Source: Synechococcus sp. CS-1331
GTDB taxonomy: Bacteria; Cyanobacteriota; Cyanobacteriia; PCC-6307; Cyanobiaceae
NCBI GenBank assembly: GCA_025127975.1
Contig: JAHLYQ010000012.1
Location: 1 to 64,000, forward strand
DNA: 64,000 bases
Direction of reading: 5' to 3'
Shown: piece after piece, positions 62,337 through 64,000 of the stretch
Numbering within the stretch: position 1 is the stretch's first letter
Layout: every line of letters starts with the position of its first letter
The notes under the pieces: generated by a model
What the model saw: only the letters and a program-made list of their open reading frames with translations
What the model was told of the DNA's origin: nothing
The model's database searches: none
Program-made: the position numbers and the translations under genes

Positions 62337-62362
62337 CCAGCCTCACTGGCCAGTGAGGCTGG
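62337..62362. terminator. Perfect 26-base palindrome between convergent genes
   Basis: CCAGCCTCACTGG followed directly by its reverse complement CCAGTGAGGCTGG. In RNA this folds as a 10-bp stem with a TGGCCA loop. It lies between the stop of the + strand gene (62331) and the stop of the - strand gene (62369), so a bidirectional terminator is likely, though no T-run follows. Confidence 0.55.
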
Positions 62363-62368
62363 CCAGCA

Positions 62369-62581
62369 TTACTGGCTGCCCTGTTGCTCTAGATAGGCTC
62401 GCGGCACCAGCACCAGAAACAGCCACCACCACACCAGCACCGCCGCTGCCACAGGGGCAGTAATCCACCAGAGCTGGAGCAGGAACCAGCTGGCCGTTGG
62501 CAGGGCAATGCCGGTCAACATGATTGACCAGGGCTGGCACCACCAGGGCTTTTCATTCCAGATCGAGGGCTGGGGGCTCAA
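62369..62581 (-). CDS. DUF6737 small membrane protein
   Basis: 70 residues from TTG 62581. WNEKPWWCQPWSIMLTGIALP is followed by WFLLQLWWITAPVAAAVLVWWWLFLVLVP, two hydrophobic helices with many tryptophans. This agrees with the small cyanobacterial DUF6737 proteins. The start codon overlaps the ctpA stop (TTGA), so it is translated with ctpA. Function unknown. Confidence 0.72.
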   Translation of the reverse strand: MSPQPSIWNEKPWWCQPWSIMLTGIALPTASWFLLQLWWITAPVAAAVLVWWWLFLVLVPRAYLEQQGSQ

Positions 62582-63918
62582 GGCTTAGCGCTCGAGCCCA
62601 GGGCAGCTGGCAAGTTGGCGCTGCCTGGCTTGTATGCCTGGGACGGGCCGCTGGCGCTGCGCAGTCGCTTGACCAGCGTGGTCTCCGCTATCCGGTATTG
62701 GCTGTCCTTCTTGGTGCCCAGGTCTTCGAGCTTGAGCTTTTGGGCCTCCAGCTCGCTCATCTTGGCCTGCACATCGGGATCAATCCCGTGCTTGTGGATG
62801 TCCCGGCCACTGGGGGTGAGGTATTTAGCGATGGTCACAGTCATGCCGGAGCCATCGGAGAGGCCCCGCACCGACTGCACCAGACCTTTACCAAAGGTCT
62901 TCTGACCCACAAGGACGGCCCGCTGATTGTCCTGGAGGGCTCCGGAGAGAATTTCACTGGCACTGGCAGAGCCTTCATTGACAAGCACCACCAGGGGCTT
63001 CGCCGTAAGGGCACGACCATTGGCCCGCTTCACGTCCTGGATGCCGTCGCGGGTCTTGGTGGAGACGATCGTGCCCTCATTGAGCCACTGGCGGGCGATC
63101 TCCACGCTGGCCATCAGCAGGCCGCCGGGGTTGCTGCGCAGATCCAACACATAGCCCTGGGCGCCCTTCTCCTCCAGGTCCTTTACCGCCAGGCGCATGT
63201 CCTTGGTGGCGGTGGCACTGAACTGGCGCAGGCGGATGTAGCCCACCTTGACGCCATCTGGGCTGGTATTTATCTGATGATCTACGGCGTGGAGCTCGAT
63301 ACGTTCGCGGGTGAGGGGCACCTGCAGGCTCTGACCCTTGCGCTGCAGGGTGAGGGTTACGGAGGTACCAGCCTGGCCGCGGATCAACTTGACCGCATCT
63401 TCGGTACTCATGCCCTTGGTGCTCTTGCCATCAATCGCCGTGATCACATCCTTGGGCTGCACGCCGGCCCGAGAAGCAGGTGAACCATCAATGGGGGAAA
63501 CCACCACAAGGTTCTTGGTTTCCTTATCGAGGCTCAGCTGGATGCCCACCCCGGAGAGTTCCCCGGAGGTGTCGATCTGCATCTCCTTGAATTCCCGCGG
63601 ATCCAGAAAGCGGGTATAGGGATCGTCGAGGCTGGCGAGCATGCCCCGAATCGATTCATAGGCTTCCTTGGAGCTGCCGTAGCTCTTGGCCAGCACGTCT
63701 CGGCGCAGCTGGCGCCATTGCTCGGGCTTGTACTTGCCGTTGATGTCCAGGTAGTCGCGGAAGACGATCTGCCAGGTCTGGTCGATCACCTCCTTGGGAC
63801 TGTCGCTGATCCGCGAAGAAGCACCCGGTGATGTCACCACTTCCCTGGCCACGACCGCGGTGGCAGCACAGGCACCAATGCCTACCAGCACAAGCAGACT
63901 GGTGCGGGGGCTGGCCAT
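62578..63918 (-). CDS. ctpA: Carboxyl-terminal processing protease (CtpA-type)
   Basis: 446 residues. An N-terminal hydrophobic segment (LLVLVGIGACAATAVVA) exports it to the lumen/periplasm. PDZ domain: GELSGVGIQLSLD, SPIDGSPASRAGVQPKDVITAIDG. Peptidase S41 core: LDLRSNPGGLL, VLVNEGSASASEILSGALQD (Ser) and GQKTFGKGLVQS (Lys), the serine/lysine dyad. CtpA cleaves the D1 precursor in photosystem II in cyanobacteria, although other Ctp paralogues exist, so the exact role is not certain. Confidence 0.9.
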   Translation of the reverse strand: MASPRTSLLVLVGIGACAATAVVAREVVTSPGASSRISDSPKEVIDQTWQIVFRDYLDINGKYKPEQWRQLRRDVLAKSYGSSKEAYESIRGMLASLDDPYTRFLDPREFKEMQIDTSGELSGVGIQLSLDKETKNLVVVSPIDGSPASRAGVQPKDVITAIDGKSTKGMSTEDAVKLIRGQAGTSVTLTLQRKGQSLQVPLTRERIELHAVDHQINTSPDGVKVGYIRLRQFSATATKDMRLAVKDLEEKGAQGYVLDLRSNPGGLLMASVEIARQWLNEGTIVSTKTRDGIQDVKRANGRALTAKPLVVLVNEGSASASEILSGALQDNQRAVLVGQKTFGKGLVQSVRGLSDGSGMTVTIAKYLTPSGRDIHKHGIDPDVQAKMSELEAQKLKLEDLGTKKDSQYRIAETTLVKRLRSASGPSQAYKPGSANLPAALGSSAKP

Positions 63919-63976
63919 CGGTAAGAGCGGAACAGGCCGGGTAAAGACGCTTTCAAACTAGCGCCGGTAACCGACC

Positions 63977-64000
63977 TCAGGGCTCGACCCAGCGACCATC
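63977..64000 (-). CDS. 3' end of a leftward gene running off the right edge (partial)
   Basis: A frame reading ...DGRWVEP and stopping at TGA (63977-63979 on the + strand as TCA) enters from the right edge. Only seven codons are inside the window. It would lie upstream of ctpA on the same strand. The short length makes it uncertain. Confidence 0.25.
   Translation of the reverse strand, partial: DGRWVEP

Noticed and set aside
1..64000. tRNA, rRNA, tmRNA and CRISPR
   Set aside because: I looked for T-loop-like GGTTCRA segments and regularly spaced repeats in the gaps and saw none; gaps are too short for most.

Overview
The window is a GC-rich, gene-dense stretch of chromosome from a cyanobacterium, most likely a picocyanobacterium of the Cyanobium/Synechococcus type. 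It carries photosystem II psb30, the aerobic Mg-protoporphyrin cyclase acsF, Ycf20 (DUF565), DUF2996, DUF3685, DUF3727, DUF6464 and DUF6737 proteins, a thylakoid PSI-accumulation-factor-like protein and a CtpA protease. The HIP1 octamer GCGATCGC, a cyanobacterial genome word, occurs at 1697, 16601, 40452, 40777 and 42448. I saw no rRNA, tRNA, CRISPR array, insertion sequence or prophage. No gap without a gene exceeds about 225 bases.

Layout. 1-7 kb: the tail of an unknown gene, a kinase-like gene truncated at its 3' end, a cupin, a sugar-type binding protein, a small hypothetical, an outer-membrane barrel with a CSP41-like epimerase, a TAT-type molybdopterin sulfite-oxidase-family enzyme, and HisA with an extra N-terminal domain. 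7-16 kb: a Fur-family regulator without zinc CxxC motifs, DUF3685, a PSI-factor-like lumenal protein, fumC, then a coupled cassette of fatty-acid-desaturase-like, MetX-like hydrolase and glutamine-synthetase-III-like genes, and a convergent PIN-PhoH protein. 16-29 kb: a long rightward run with an F420-ligase-like protein, a GNAT-like protein, ruvX, DUF3727, YqeG phosphatase, proB, lpxD, leuB, a class I (proteobacterial-type) phosphoribulokinase, prepilin peptidase, accD, a MocA-type oxidoreductase and class II fructose-bisphosphate aldolase, closed by a hairpin terminator. 29-38.6 kb: UPF0182, thrC with a CysO-like sulfur carrier, a bicupin, an FtsH without an obvious first membrane helix, rpmF, and a leftward trio of glycerate-kinase-like, Ycf20 and CbbY-like phosphatase. 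38.7-52.6 kb: recJ, a ClC channel, psb30, a YkgJ-type protein, two half-size Mnx/GDT1 transporters, a degenerate RNase-II-like (RNB) protein, ubiX, DUF2996, acsF, tldD/tldE and fmt. 52.7-64 kb: DEAD-box helicase, DUF6464/TerC, a repeat-bearing hypothetical, a membrane zincin-like protein coupled to a TerB-like/COQ4-like protein, mfd, several small proteins and ctpA.

Most of the window is housekeeping and photosynthetic metabolism: Calvin cycle and photorespiration (prk, fba, glycerate kinase, CbbY), amino acids (hisA, proB, leuB, thrC), lipid/LPS (accD, lpxD), chlorophyll (acsF), and repair (mfd, recJ, ruvX). No obvious defence or mobile system is present. The most unusual items are the COQ4-motif protein with its zincin partner (56.1-57.9 kb), the catalytically degenerate RNB protein (43.5-45.8 kb), the desaturase/MetX-like/GSIII-like cassette (11.4-14.6 kb), the DUF2389-like/HisA fusion (6.05 kb), the thrC/CysO-like pair and the split Mnx transporter. 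Genes are packed tightly: start-stop overlaps are common and four convergent gene pairs overlap at their 3' ends.
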